A DNA stretch of 64,000 nt from Dehalococcoidia bacterium (GCA_026003895.1 BPIC01000003.1:504999-568998); one strand, 5' to 3'. Positions 44,204 through 53,861 are shown, numbered from the stretch's first letter. A program made the numbers and translations. Notes: generated by a model not told the origin, from the letters alone.

Positions 44204-45028
44204 TCAGAGTCCGGAGGCGTGGATGTACTGCGACACCTCGACGTTGTAGGCGACATGCTCCAGGCTCACCACAAGCCAGGGCCTCGCCTGGTCAAGCCAG
44301 GTCACGGCCGCGGGCGATGGGAGGCGGAGCCCGTGGAAGGTCAGCCAGCCCAGGGGCTCGATCCGCCACGGGAGCTTGGCCGCGTCCCGCGCCGCACGGT
44401 AGCGCAATGCCTCCATCGACCGGATGAGCCCGGTCTGCTCGTCGAAGGCCACGGTGAAGTTGTCCTCCGCCTCGCCGAAGGGCACGACCAGGCGCGCACT
44501 CGTCCGGTCGATCGCCTCCCACCTCACCCTTGGATCGGTGGCGATGATGGAGGGCAGCCAGATCGACTCTCCCCAGAGACTCAGATTGGCGGCCATGTCG
44601 ACCTCCGGCTCGTTCGCGACCACCCCGAAGGGCAGCTCCATCCGGGCGTGGCCGTCCAGGTAGGCCTCGTGCACCTTGAGCACGGGCATGCCGAACCAGG
44701 TGCACTCGATGTAGTGCCGGTACCCGCGGCCCGCCTCGTGGGTGAAGCGGATGCGGGTGGGGAACGTCAGCCCCGCGAATCGCAAGCGTCCTCTGCCGGT
44801 GAGCACCGCCGATTCGATGATCGGCACTCGGTTTCCCAGGGCCGCGCGGAAGTAGCGGTCCACGGGCGCGGGCAGGTCCGCCGGCAACGCAACGGTCTCC
44901 GGCCTCACTGTCGATTCCGGGTATGGGGCGAATGAGGCCGGCTCGACTTTCAGCCCTAACCACCCTGCCCCGAGCAGTGCGCCCAGCCCTGCGGTAGTTC
45001 CGATTCCGATGCTGGTCATCCGCTGCAT
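44204..45028 (-). CDS. DUF6544-like protein with N-terminal membrane helix
   Basis: 274 residues from the ATG at 45028, chosen because GGGAG lies 7 bp upstream; an ATG at 45034 is too close to it. One N-terminal hydrophobic segment (IGIGTTAGLGALLGAGWLGL), then PAPVDRYFRAALGNRVPII and repeated beta-strand segments (GRGRLRFAGLTFP, HYIECTWFGMPVLKVHEAYLDGHA). No catalytic motif. The upstream sequence is an insertion-sequence remnant. Confidence 0.7.
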   Translation of the reverse strand: MQRMTSIGIGTTAGLGALLGAGWLGLKVEPASFAPYPESTVRPETVALPADLPAPVDRYFRAALGNRVPIIESAVLTGRGRLRFAGLTFPTRIRFTHEAGRGYRHYIECTWFGMPVLKVHEAYLDGHARMELPFGVVANEPEVDMAANLSLWGESIWLPSIIATDPRVRWEAIDRTSARLVVPFGEAEDNFTVAFDEQTGLIRSMEALRYRAARDAAKLPWRIEPLGWLTFHGLRLPSPAAVTWLDQARPWLVVSLEHVAYNVEVSQYIHASGL

Positions 45029-45034
45029 GGTCAT

Positions 45035-45215
45035 GCTCCCGATGCTGTGCTCGGGCGCCTCGGCTGGCGTCCGGTCGGTCTCGTGCCATAGCCGGAGGTA
45101 CCGCTTGAGCGTCGTCGACGACACACCGAACACCAGCACCACCTGGCCCCACGGCACCCGACGGCGACGGCCGCGAGCGCTCGCACCCCGAGGTCCCGGA
45201 AGAGGCGTTCAGGCC
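45035..45215 (-). mobile_element. IS630-type transposase N-terminal remnant
   Basis: Minus strand reads RALAAVAVG then, after a frameshift, PWGQVVLVFGVSSTTLKRYL and RLWHETDRTP, the helix-turn-helix start of IS630-family transposases (normally RERIVAAVDxG...AxxFGVSxxTVKRYL). The DDE domain is absent and no terminal repeats were seen. It is joined in frame to the sequence just upstream of the DUF6544-like start. Confidence 0.6.
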
Positions 45216-45443
45216 CCGAGGGTCGCACCCGCGTCAGTTGCTGGGCGAGCTGCTGAAGGGGTCTGCAAAGGCGCGGGTCAGGTTGCACCGTAGCTGTCAG
45301 GCAAGTCACGTCAAGAGGCTGCCGAAGCAGCGTTCCCGGCCCCGGATGCTCCCATGCGGGTCACCCGGATGTCGCGTCATTGACAGTGTGCTCGCCATCT
45401 CGAACGGCCGGGCCGGTGGCCAGCATGAGGGCGCCCATCGGCC

Positions 45444-45887
45444 TCAGCCCGCCACCTCGTCGGCGATGCGGAACACCGGGTGGCGGGCCGCCTCGGCCGC
45501 GAACGCCTCGACCGGCGCGTCCGGCGACGCATCGAAGTAGGGTCGGGTGATCGGCACGCGCGTCGCGTACAGCCTGAGCACGGGGGCTGCGTCCGAAGGG
45601 GCGAGCTCCTCGATCTTCACCGTCTCCGAGCGGCGGCCACGCGCGAGGGTGACCTGCCCGGCCGCCCGCACGTTGCGGACCCAATTGACCGGGCCGTACG
45701 GCGCCACGAGCCACCTGCGGCCGCCCTCCTCCACGAGCGTCACCGGGGTGGTGTGCGGCCGGCCGCTCTTGCGCCCGCGCACGGTGAGCAGATAGGTCGT
45801 GTTCGGCGCTACGCCGAGCCGCAGCAAGGCGCGCATCAGCCGGTTCGCGAGCTTCCGTTGGAAGTTGAGTCTGTAGGTGCGTGCCAC
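45444..45887 (-). CDS. F420H2-dependent nitroreductase-fold protein (DDN/DUF385 family)
   Basis: 147 residues from the GTG at 45887. Split-barrel signature LLTVRGRKSGRPHTTPV, then RRWLVAPYGPVNWVRNVRAAG and TVKIEEL. These residues bind the F420 phosphate tail in the deazaflavin-dependent nitroreductases. Its presence implies the host makes F420, common in Chloroflexota and actinobacteria. It follows the carboxylesterase-side genes only by orientation. Confidence 0.85.
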   Translation of the reverse strand: MARTYRLNFQRKLANRLMRALLRLGVAPNTTYLLTVRGRKSGRPHTTPVTLVEEGGRRWLVAPYGPVNWVRNVRAAGQVTLARGRRSETVKIEELAPSDAAPVLRLYATRVPITRPYFDASPDAPVEAFAAEAARHPVFRIADEVAG

Positions 45888-45944
45888 GGGTCGCGTACTC
45901 CGAGACCACCCTCAGTCACCACACGGGCGCAGCGGCTGCAGCGG

Positions 45945-47462
45945 CTAACGCACGCCTTGCCACAGCGCCCGCTCCGCGGAGCGAGGATCGTCCACGACCT
46001 CCGACGTTGTGTCGAAGCGCATGGTTGCCCGGCGGCTGAGCTCGTACTGCGGCCAACCGCAGTCTCCATTGGTGGCAAACGCCACCCAGGCGGCGTGCAC
46101 CGTGTCGGCGAGCTGTTGGGGAGGGTCGGACCCGAGAAGCGGCCCCAGCATCGGCTTGAACTCCTTGGCGAGCGTGTCGAAGACGAAGGCAATCTCGAGC
46201 GCATGGCAGGCGCCGAGGAGTCCATTGAACGCCGGTGAGCGCCAGGCAAACTCGTACATATAGGTGGCCGAGGCGCTCGTCGCGTGGGCGTCGGCGAGGC
46301 GGAGGGCGGGGAGGCGGCACCACCAGTCGGTCTGGATGGCCGCGAGCAGGTCGCCGGGACTCGCGCCGGGATACGCGGCCCGATAGGCGGCCAGCGCCGT
46401 CTCGACCGGGAGTCGATAGGCCGCCAGGGCCTGATACCCGTAGTCCACTACAGGCCCGGTCAAGACCTGGTCGGTGATGCGCTCGATCGCGCCGCTGGCG
46501 ATGACGAACAGTCTCCATTCGTCGGTGTTCGTCCCGACCATGACGTCGATATCCGCGCCGGCTCGGGCAACAATCCGATCGATCGGACGCGCGGGGATGA
46601 TGTCCCCGTCGATCACCGGCTGCCACGGCAGCGTGCTGGCCACCACCTCGTCGCCCCAGCGCTCCGGGTCGGGATGTGCGAGAAGCTGGGCTTTCAGTTC
46701 TGCCTGCGCGGCGAGGAGGCGTTCGACGGGGACCGCCGCGATCGCCTCGCGGGTGGCTTCGACGCCAAGCTGCTGGGCAAGGTACCGGCCAACCCGCTGC
46801 GCGGTCGCGGCCGAGATCACCTGATGCGCTGCCCCACTCTGGGCGATGGCTCGCCGGAACAGACCGTCGGCACGGGGCGTGGCCAGCAGCGTGCCGACGC
46901 TCATCGCACCGGCCGACTGGCCGAAGATGGTGACGTTGCCGGGATCACCGCCGAAGGCGGCGACATTCTCCCGCACCCACTCGAGGGCGGCGACCTGGTC
47001 GAGCAGACCGAGGTTGGCGGTGCCGTCGCCGAGATAGAGGAACCCATCGGCCCCGACACGGTAGTTGATGGTCACGCAGACGACGCCGTCGCGGGCGAAG
47101 CGGCTGCCGTTGTACGACGCCCCCGATCCCACCTCGAACATGCCGCCAGGGATCCACACCATGACCGGGAGCCCGGCCGATCCCAGGTCGGGCGTCCAGA
47201 TGTTGAGGTTGAGGCAGTCCTCACCAGGGACGGCAGGGTCTGGCGCGAGCGCCGCAGCCTGCGGATCAGGGCGCAGCTGGGGTGCCTCCGGGCCAAAGGT
47301 GAGGGCGTCGCGCACGCCGCTCCAGGGCTCGACCGGCTGTGGCGGCCGGAGGCGATTGGCGCCGAACGGTGGCGCCGCATAGGGAATGCCCTTGAAAGTG
47401 TTCACGCCGTCGGCAACGCTGCCCCGCACCTCACCATGCCGGGTTCTGACAACTGCATTCAT
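45945..47462 (-). CDS. Type B carboxylesterase / para-nitrobenzyl esterase
   Basis: 505 residues. Alpha/beta hydrolase with FKGIPYAAPPFGANRLRPP, EDCLNLNIWTP, nucleophile elbow FGQSAGAMSVG (Ser), oxyanion WIPGGMF and the His region GACHALEIAFVF near residue 400. Length is normal for the family. No signal peptide, so cytoplasmic. Monocistronic by spacing. Confidence 0.92.
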   Translation of the reverse strand: MNAVVRTRHGEVRGSVADGVNTFKGIPYAAPPFGANRLRPPQPVEPWSGVRDALTFGPEAPQLRPDPQAAALAPDPAVPGEDCLNLNIWTPDLGSAGLPVMVWIPGGMFEVGSGASYNGSRFARDGVVCVTINYRVGADGFLYLGDGTANLGLLDQVAALEWVRENVAAFGGDPGNVTIFGQSAGAMSVGTLLATPRADGLFRRAIAQSGAAHQVISAATAQRVGRYLAQQLGVEATREAIAAVPVERLLAAQAELKAQLLAHPDPERWGDEVVASTLPWQPVIDGDIIPARPIDRIVARAGADIDVMVGTNTDEWRLFVIASGAIERITDQVLTGPVVDYGYQALAAYRLPVETALAAYRAAYPGASPGDLLAAIQTDWWCRLPALRLADAHATSASATYMYEFAWRSPAFNGLLGACHALEIAFVFDTLAKEFKPMLGPLLGSDPPQQLADTVHAAWVAFATNGDCGWPQYELSRRATMRFDTTSEVVDDPRSAERALWQGVR

Positions 47463-47883
47463 GTGTGCACCTCCTTCAATGTCTCAGCAGCAGCACGATG
47501 GTGACCGCCGCCCCGACCGGGCACCGCAGCCCGGGGTTCCTGCCCGGGGCGGCGCACCGTCTCATCGGGGCTCGCCGGGGAGCGCTCCCCGGTCAGGCGC
47601 GGTCGGGCGGCAGGCGAGATGGCCATGGGAACCTCCCCTCAGCTCGGATCCGGCCGCCGGTGCGTCGGTCCGCCCACGCGGATCGGAGTGCTCGGCGCGG
47701 TCGTCCAGCAGTGCGCCGTCGAGCAAGCCGAGCACCCGCGCGGACCACTGCGTAGATGCAGGGTGAGTCTGCGCCGTGGCGGGGCGGGCGCGGGCAACCA
47801 CCCTCAATGGACGCCCACCCAGGCTAGGTCTAGCTAAGGCTAAGCTAGATGGTGGACGCTCCGCCGTTACCAGCGGCCGCCGC
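47463..47883. other. Noncoding region upstream of the esterase gene
   Basis: About 420 bp with no recognisable gene. It includes an AT-rich stretch at 47822-47849 with repeated CTAGG/CTAAG elements, possibly a promoter or protein-binding site. Confidence 0.4.
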
Positions 47884-48538
47884 TCAAGGGAAGCCAAGAC
47901 TCCGCCGCAGCCGTTCGGCGTAGTCGATCATTGCCTGGCCATTGCCGGTCAGGTGGCCACCGACTTCGCGCATCGTCTGGGCCGCCTGGAGCAGGTCGGC
48001 CGCGGCCTGACCCTGCAACTGATGCCGCGTGACCATCACCTCGGCTTCCTCGACCATCACCCGGCCGTGATCGGCCATGTTCTGGCCCTCCGCCCGCATG
48101 GCCAGACCGTTCCAGCGGAGCGCCTCCAGATCGACGCCTCGCGCCCGGCTCGGGTCATGGAGCATCGCCTCGGCGGCGCGCGTCAGCTCGCCCCAGTTGC
48201 CCTGCCTCGAGAGCTCGGCGGGTGAGCTGACCAGGGCTGCTGGGCGCAAGGGGATTCATCGCCAGCCACTGCCCGCGCTGCGCGAGGACCAGGCCATCGT
48301 TCAGCCAGTGCTGCCCGTGGGCGGTCAGGTCCTGGTCACCCGACCGCTGCCCCTCGGCGAGCATCGTCTGGCCATGGCTTTGCATGACCGCGCCGGCCTG
48401 CTGCAGCGCCGCCGCGCTGTCGGCCATCGAGACCAGGTGCAACCTCTCGACGGATGGCCGGCTCGCTCGGGCTACCACGCTGAAGCCAACCAACGCCACG
48501 GCCACCGCGATGGCGGCGACGATCGTCAGCTTGCCCAC
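47884..48538 (-). pseudogene. Secreted helical protein of the multicopper oxidase operon, single-base frameshift
   Basis: The ATG at 48538 opens a signal-anchored protein (TIVAAIAVAVALVGFSVV) rich in helical repeats of the form M-x-x-HGQ-x-M-x-x-G (SHGQTMLAEGQRSG, DLTAHGQHWLNDG). A CCC run near 48236-48240 shifts frame; the other frame continues with LSRQGNWGELTRAAEAML and EGQNMADHGRVMVEEAEVM. One surplus C restores about 217 residues. The repeated His/Met pattern could bind copper. Follows the multicopper oxidase. Confidence 0.65.
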
Positions 48539-48555
48539 GGCGCATACCTCCTGCC

Positions 48556-49677
48556 TCAGTGCCGCATGCCGGGCATATTGGCCGGCATCGGCGTCGGCGT
48601 GGCCGGCGGAGTGGCGGCGTTCGCCGGCGTATGCCCCTCGTACTGGATGACCTGCATCAGGCCGCCTGGCTCGACCCCGTCGTTCTCGGTGTGGTGCAGC
48701 TCGTGGCAGTGGAAGACCCAGGTACCCGGGTTGTCGGCCCGGAAGACGACGTCGTAGGTCTCCCCGGCGTCGACCGAGAGGGTGTTCAGCGTCTGCTGGA
48801 GCTCCGGCCGGATCGCCTCGCCATCCTTGGCGACGACCGTGAAGTCGTGCCCGTGCAGGTGCATCGGGTGGGCCAGGTTCGAGATGTTGATGAGCCGCAC
48901 GCGCACCAGCTCACCTTCGCGGACCGTCCACGTCTCGTTCGCCGGGAACGCCTTGCCGTTGATGGTGAAGTAGTTGTAGGCCATGCTCATCCCGCCCGCG
49001 GTCTGATTCGGGCGCGGCATGCCGCCGCCAGCCGGCATCCGATGGTCGCCCCCCGGCATCCCGCTCGTGTCCCAGGCCGACAGCAGCATCGTGAACTCCC
49101 TGTCGAAACGAGCGGGCGGCGGCGTGGCCGGGTCGATGATCAGGGGCCCGTAGAGGCCGCGGTCGATCTGCTCGACGGCGTTCAGGTGCGAGTGGTACAT
49201 GAAGGTGCCGGCGTGGCTGGCCGGGAACTCGTAGGTGAAGCTCTGGCCAGGCTCGATCGGCGCCTGGGTGAACGGCGGGACGCCGTCCATCGCGTTGGGC
49301 ACGTGGAGGCCGTGCCAATGGATCGTGGTCGCCTGCTTGAGCTCGTTCTTCAGCGTCACCCGCAGCGTGTCGCCCTCCGTGACGCGGATCAAGGGGCCGG
49401 GCACCTGGCCGTTGTAGGTGATGGCCGGCACGCTCACGCCCGGGGCGATCTCCCACGGGGCCTCCTTCGCCACGAGCTGGACCTCGCGCACCTGGCCCGT
49501 CGGTGCTGGCTTGCCCGCCACGCCTAGGTCGAAGCCGCCAGCCGGCTGCTGGGCGCGAGCCCCGGTGGACGGCGCGCTGGCCCGGCCGATGCCCCAGGCC
49601 ATTGCTGCGATGAGCACGATGCTCAGGCCGGCTCCGGCCAGCCGCCACGAGAAGGGTTGTCGGGCTCCACTGTTCAT
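48556..49677 (-). CDS. Multicopper oxidase (cuproxidase-like), exported
   Basis: 373 residues from the ATG at 49677 (AAAGGAG 8 bp upstream). N-terminal export signal, then cupredoxin domains with all copper ligands: TTIHWHGLHVPN, GTFMYHSHLNAVEQ, LAHPMHLHGHDF and WVFHCHELHHTENDG. The Met/His-rich loop (MPGGDHRMPAGGGMP) and C-terminus (MPANMPGMRH) resemble cuprous oxidases. It would oxidise Cu(I) or phenolics outside the membrane. Operon: 122-residue protein, methyltransferase, this gene, frameshifted helical protein, behind array E. Confidence 0.93.
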   Translation of the reverse strand: MNSGARQPFSWRLAGAGLSIVLIAAMAWGIGRASAPSTGARAQQPAGGFDLGVAGKPAPTGQVREVQLVAKEAPWEIAPGVSVPAITYNGQVPGPLIRVTEGDTLRVTLKNELKQATTIHWHGLHVPNAMDGVPPFTQAPIEPGQSFTYEFPASHAGTFMYHSHLNAVEQIDRGLYGPLIIDPATPPPARFDREFTMLLSAWDTSGMPGGDHRMPAGGGMPRPNQTAGGMSMAYNYFTINGKAFPANETWTVREGELVRVRLINISNLAHPMHLHGHDFTVVAKDGEAIRPELQQTLNTLSVDAGETYDVVFRADNPGTWVFHCHELHHTENDGVEPGGLMQVIQYEGHTPANAATPPATPTPMPANMPGMRH

Positions 49678-49714
49678 GCAATGTGCTCCTTTCCAGGACA
49701 CAAGACTAGGCCCC

Positions 49715-50459
49715 TTAGGACGTCCGTACGTCAGGTTGGCACGGCAGAAACTCATCGGTCACCCGGCAGCACTTGCCGACGGTCGCGACAGTCGTCAGCC
49801 CGCCCGAGAACTGCTTCAGGCTCGCGCTGGCACAGTGATGGAAGGGTCGCTCGCCCTCGGCCAGCAGGTGCGACAGGGCTCGCTCCTTCGAAGCCACTCG
49901 CGCGATCACGTGCTTCAGGACGCTGCCGATGGCGCCCTCGGGCAGGCTGCAGAAGGCGTACACCACGAAGCCACCGGGCTTGATGACCCGAATGAGCTCC
50001 TGGACGGCCGCGCGCGGGGTCGGCCATGATCTCGATCGCCCAGCTGCACGAGACCACGTCGAACGTGTCGTCATCGAACGGTAGGCGCTGCAGGTCTCCG
50101 AGCATGAAGCGCACGCGCGGGTCGCGGATCTTCGACCGGGCGATGTCCAGCATCGCCGCCGAGGCGTCCAGCGCGATAACGTCTCCCGGCTCGCTGTGTC
50201 GCAGGATGGCCAGCGTCCGCTCGCCGGTGCCCGCGCCGGCATCGAGCACGAGCGCGCCGGGCGGCACCCGCTCTTCGACGATGCGGTCGAAGTGCCCGAG
50301 GGCCGGGGCCGCGATGCGCCGATCCCAGACCTTCGCGAAGCTGTCGTACACCGAGGCCACCTCGTCGTAGGAGCCGGCCGGCTCACCCCGGTGGCGCCGG
50401 ATGAGGCCGAGGTATCCGGTGAGCTTGCTCCGCTCGCGTCCGTTTACGCCAGCGTCCAT
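49715..50459 (-). pseudogene. SAM-dependent methyltransferase (UbiE-like), single-base frameshift
   Basis: ATG at 50459. Motif I VLDAGAGTGERTLAIL, motif II VIALDASAAML and post-motif LPFDDDTFDVVSCSWA. Near 50010-50016 a surplus base in a CGCG run moves the frame; it continues AAVQELIRVIKPGGFVVYAF to the stop at 49715. Corrected length about 248 residues. A C-terminal CRVTDEFLPCQP Cys pair is present. Overlaps the upstream gene by 16 bp. Confidence 0.75.
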
Positions 50460-50812
50460 CGCAGGAACCTCTCCGGCGCCCCGGCCACGTCGCGGATGGC
50501 CAGGTCGACCGCCGGCGTGCCCGGCCCGATGGGCGGGCTGCCGTCAGCCGTGACTTCCGGCTGGACATCGCTGACCAACGCGAAGACCGGCCCTGCACTC
50601 GGGCCCAGCCAGGTCGCCTTGAGCGTCACCTGGCCGCCTTCGCCGGTCTGCACCTCGGTATCTGGCCCGAGAATCGGCGCCGGGTCGCCCACGGCGGCGA
50701 GGGAAAGGGTGCTGCCGAGCGCCGAATGCGCCGGCTCGAACGCCATCGTGACGGCCGCGAGCGCTGCCGGCATACCCTCCCTCGTCACGCCATTCAGAAG
50801 ACTCTTGGGCAT
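50444..50812 (-). CDS. Hypothetical protein leading the multicopper oxidase operon
   Basis: 122 residues from the ATG at 50812. No family recognised. Beta-rich, with FEPAHSALGSTLSLAAVGDP and VTLKATWLGPSAGPVFALVSDV. No signal peptide or cysteines. Directly behind array E. Confidence 0.55.
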   Translation of the reverse strand: MPKSLLNGVTREGMPAALAAVTMAFEPAHSALGSTLSLAAVGDPAPILGPDTEVQTGEGGQVTLKATWLGPSAGPVFALVSDVQPEVTADGSPPIGPGTPAVDLAIRDVAGAPERFLRWTLA

Positions 50813-50864
50813 CGTGATGAAGCTCCACCCCGTGTTAGTCGCAGCCCTCGCCGCAGCTGCATCA

Positions 50865-50919
50865 AGCGTAGCCAGCTCTCCTGAGGCCCTCCTGAGGTGC
50901 CCCTGAGGGTTAGCTGAGG
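50865..50919 (-). promoter_or_regulatory. CTGAGG array E with -10 box (multicopper oxidase operon)
   Basis: Four perfect CTGAGG copies at 50881, 50892, 50903 and 50914; 10 bp to minus-strand -10 TACGCT (50865-50870). The cleanest site in the window. Confidence 0.92.
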
Positions 50920-50966
50920 ACGCGAGACTCGGGACAAGGGCCGGGCGGTGCCCGGCGCAGACGGTG

Positions 50967-50999
50967 GAGGCCGACGGGTCAATGCGACCCGTCGGCCTC
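50967..50999. terminator. Perfect 14-bp hairpin
   Basis: GAGGCCGACGGGTC (50967-50980) pairs with GACCCGTCGGCCTC (50986-50999) around a 5-base loop. No T-tract follows on either strand. It isolates array E from the SRPBCC gene upstream and probably ends that transcript. Confidence 0.6.
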
Positions 51000-51218
51000 G
51001 TCACAGCTTCGGGAGGTCACAGCGCTCGGAGCAACTAAACTATTCACCTTGGCGTCTGTGATGACCATGTGCCTGTCAGCCAGCCCTAGCGAAGGTGGCG
51101 CGCCAAGCTCACGAACTCAGCGTGACTCTGCCGACTTTGCTGCTGTAAGAACGGGTTCGGATTGGCGCGCCATGCGTCGATCCAACCCAGCGCGCGGGCG
51201 TCCCGAATAATCTGCCGG

Positions 51219-51692
51219 CTAGTGTGTGCCTCCCGGTGGCCTCTCTCGCGCCTGGAGAAACACGTCCCTCAGGTTCCGCACGGCCTGTCTTCCCTCAACC
51301 TCGATGCGGCGACGCAGGAACAGCCAATCCATCGCCGCCCAGAACGGGTTGGTCATGGCGTACACGAACTCGCGCGTACAGAGCGTGCCGTCCTCTTGGG
51401 CGCGGAACGTCCAGGTGATGTTGCCCCGACCAATACCGGCGAACGTCCCCTCGATCGCCCACCTCTGTGGGAAGGCTCGCTCCACCACGGTCCAGATCGC
51501 GTGCACGCGCCTTCCCGCGGCCACCAGCAACTCTTCGGTGAACCGTTCGCCCGCCTCCACGGGATGGTCCGTTGCTCCGCTCACCCCCAGCGATGTCGGA
51601 TGCCATAGCGGCGCGTTCAGCGGTGTGCTCACGTAGTCGAAGACCGTTTCCGCGGGCGCAGGGACTTGAATTGATGCGTAAACGCGTGCCAT
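51219..51692 (-). CDS. SRPBCC (START-like) family protein
   Basis: 157 residues from the ATG at 51692, with GAGG 8 bp upstream; the ATG at 51701 is too near the ribosome site. Polyketide cyclase/dehydrase-type fold: VYASIQVPAPAETVFDYVS, then PTSLGVSGATDHPVEAGERF and FRAQEDGTLCTREFVYAM. Binds a hydrophobic ligand; ligand unknown. Confidence 0.85.
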   Translation of the reverse strand: MARVYASIQVPAPAETVFDYVSTPLNAPLWHPTSLGVSGATDHPVEAGERFTEELLVAAGRRVHAIWTVVERAFPQRWAIEGTFAGIGRGNITWTFRAQEDGTLCTREFVYAMTNPFWAAMDWLFLRRRIEVEGRQAVRNLRDVFLQARERPPGGTH

Positions 51693-51754
51693 GACATTCA
51701 CCTCGCAACAAGCTGCCCGGTGCCCCGCAGCATGGCTCCCCAGCCATCGGGGCG

Positions 51755-52126
51755 CTAGCGCTCCAGGACCTGGCGCATCTGCTCGTACTCTTCCCGGGTG
51801 ATCTCGCCGGCCGCGTAGCGGCGCTTCAAGATCTCGAGCGCCGACTCCGTGCTCTCACCGGTCGGGCCGGCAATCGAGCCGCCGAGCCAGCGGACGAGCA
51901 GGATGGCGCCCACGATCAGCCCACCCCAGAAGGCCAGCATCGCCAACCAGCCAAGCCCCATCGCCAGGCCCCAGCCCCAGCCGCCGACACCGGGAGGAGC
52001 TCCTGGGGCACCCCAGCCCCCCATCATCCCCGGTCCCATCATTCCGCCGCCCAGGAGTGGGCCGAGCAAGACGACCAGGACCAACACACCCAGGATGAGC
52101 AGCAGCCTCCGATCCTCCGTGCGCAT
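51755..52126 (-). CDS. SHOCT-domain membrane protein
   Basis: 123 residues from the ATG at 52126 (GGAGGAGAAGG upstream). Two membrane helices with a Gly/Met-rich loop (GGGMMGPGMMGGWG) and the C-terminal SHOCT motif ALEILKRRYAAGEITREEYEQM. Frequently found beside copper genes; function unknown. Downstream of the ICMT-like gene. Confidence 0.85.
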   Translation of the reverse strand: MRTEDRRLLLILGVLVLVVLLGPLLGGGMMGPGMMGGWGAPGAPPGVGGWGWGLAMGLGWLAMLAFWGGLIVGAILLVRWLGGSIAGPTGESTESALEILKRRYAAGEITREEYEQMRQVLER

Positions 52127-52152
52127 GACCTTCTCCTCCCCAGAGCTCAAGC

Positions 52153-52809
52153 TCAGACGCTCTTCGGCTGTCGCTGACCGAAGCGTGGGACAAAGGCCGG
52201 CGTGACGGCGGCGTAGCGGGCGTACTCGTCGCCGAACGCGGCCAGCACCTCCCGCTCCTCGCGCTTGGCCAGCCGCGCGTACATCGTCACCAGGATCGGG
52301 AACATGAGCAGCGTCAGCAGGGTCGGCCACTGGAGCAGGAAACCCAGCATGATCAGCACGAAGCCGACGTACTGCGGGTGGCGCATCGAGGCATAGGGCC
52401 CGGTGGTGGCGAGCTGCCCGGCGCGCTGGGCCCTTGTACAGGACGTCCCCAGGCGGCGGCGATCAGGACGAACCCGCCGAAGATCAGGAGGTTGCTCAGC
52501 AGGTGCAGCGGGTTCAGGTGGGGGTCTCCCTCCCAGCCGAAGAGCGTCTCCCAGAGATGGCCGGCATTGTGCGAGTACAGATCGAGCCCCGGGAAGCGGG
52601 TGCCCAGCCAACCCGACAGCAGGTAGATGGTGAGCGGGAAACCGTACATCTCGGTGAACAGCGCCACCACGAAGGCCGAGAACGCCCCGAACGAGCGCCA
52701 ATCGCGACCGGTCCGCGGGTGGGTGAAGCTGAACGCGAAGATGATGAACACCGCCGCGTTGATGACGACCAGCAGCCAGAGGCCGTAGGCGGGGGGCTTC
52801 TCCGCTCAT
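52153..52809 (-). pseudogene. Isoprenylcysteine carboxyl methyltransferase-like membrane protein, multiple frameshifts
   Basis: Start at 52809 overlaps the DUF2933 stop. Three frames must be joined: after a C run near 52790 the protein reads WLLVVINAAVFIIFAFSF; shifts near 52440-52450 lead to GQLATTGPYASMRHPQYVGF and ILVTMYARLAKREEREVLAA. The RHPQYxGF and EExxL-x-x-FGxEY motifs are the SAM-binding part of the ICMT/PEMT family. Corrected length about 218 residues. Such proteins are common in metal-resistance clusters. Confidence 0.7.
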
Positions 52810-53051
52810 CGCTGGCCCCCGTCGGCTCCCTGGTTCGAGCCGCCGTGGCCGCCATGGCCGCCGTGCATGAATAGGTGCATCAGGGGGCAGAGCAGCAGCA
52901 GGAGAAATGGCAGCGCGCCGAAGAGGTGGGCGGTGTGCTCGGTCAGCAGGAAGAAGCCCGCCACCGCCAGGAAGCCCAGCAGAACCAGCCCATTGCGCGA
53001 GCGGAGCCAGCCGGCCCTTCCGTGTGAATGTTGCGAGTGTTCGTCGTGCAT
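52806..53051 (-). CDS. DUF2933-type His-rich small membrane protein
   Basis: 81 residues. His-rich N-terminus (MHDEHSQHSHG), two helices (GLVLLGFLAVAGFFLLTE, LFGALPFLLLLLCPLMHLF) and a His/Gly C-terminus (MHGGHGGHGG). Typical of copper-cluster proteins of unknown function. Its stop overlaps the next start. Confidence 0.8.
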   Translation of the reverse strand: MHDEHSQHSHGRAGWLRSRNGLVLLGFLAVAGFFLLTEHTAHLFGALPFLLLLLCPLMHLFMHGGHGGHGGSNQGADGGQR

Positions 53052-53066
53052 CTCGTCCTCCTCAGA

Positions 53067-53788
53067 TCAGGTGTCGAGCCTGGTGCGGGCCGTGGCGTCC
53101 GCGCCGGCGACCCGGGGCCGGAGCAGCCCCTGCGCCCCACTCGGGCACGTCGCACGTCGCGCGCTCTTCGACCGGCCGGCCCGGCGCGGACTCTGCCACG
53201 GGGGGGCTCCAACGGCGCGGGGGGAGCGTCCCGGTCTCGCCGCGTGCCGACCCTGGTGGCATTCGATCAGCCGATCGACGAGCCGGGCCGGGTCCTCGTC
53301 GCAGAGCACCGGTCCGCCGCCCGGCTTGCCGCAGACCCGTGCCAGGCCTTCGACCGCGTCGGCGATGCCCCGCGTACGGGTGAGGACGCCGATTGGTCGC
53401 CCTTCGTCGTAGGCGATGCCGAGTTCGACCGGCCGCCCCGCGCGGTCGCCAACCACGATCACGACATCCGAGGAGCGGACGCCCTCGATCTCGCACCCCG
53501 CCGGCCCCGCGCCGGTGCAGACGACCGTGTCGAACCCTTGCGTCGGCCAACCGTACTGCTCCAGGTGCTCGGCCGTGGACCGCGCCGGCGAGATGCCGAC
53601 CACGAGGCCGCCGGCGTCGCGAGCGCCTTGCACGACGGCATGATGGAGCCCAGGGGCGCGCGGCGGTGAGCAGCGCGTGGCCGCGTTCGGCGATGGTCCG
53701 GCCCGAGCCGGACGAGCTTTTCCCGAGTCACGTCGTCGCCCGACCGCGTTGTCGAGCCGAGGACGCCGATGGTCAGCTTCATGGTCAC
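53067..53788 (-). pseudogene. LOG-family (TIGR00725-like) protein, second copy, frameshifted
   Basis: The GTG at 53788 opens KLTIGVLGSTTRSGDDVTRE; shifts at about 53685 and 53645 are needed before GARDAGGLVVGISPARSTAEH and DVVIVVGDRAGRPVELGIAYDEG, in line with the paralogue at 54618-55220. The catalytic GGxGTxxE motif is VGDRAGRPVE here, so the Gly-Gly, Thr pattern is eroded. It has its own array F promoter, so it may have been functional recently. Confidence 0.65.
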
Positions 53789-53806
53789 GCCTCCGCTTTC
53801 GGGGAC

Positions 53807-53861
53807 AGCATCACACCGTTGCCTGAGGCCCGCCTGTGCCCGGGCTGATGGTTGGCTGAGG
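53807..53861 (-). promoter_or_regulatory. CTGAGG array F with -10 box
   Basis: CTGAGG 53823, CTGTGC 53834, CTGATG 53845 and CTGAGG 53856 at 11-bp steps; 10 bp to minus-strand -10 GATGCT (53807-53812). Located 18 bp before the LOG-like start. Confidence 0.78.
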
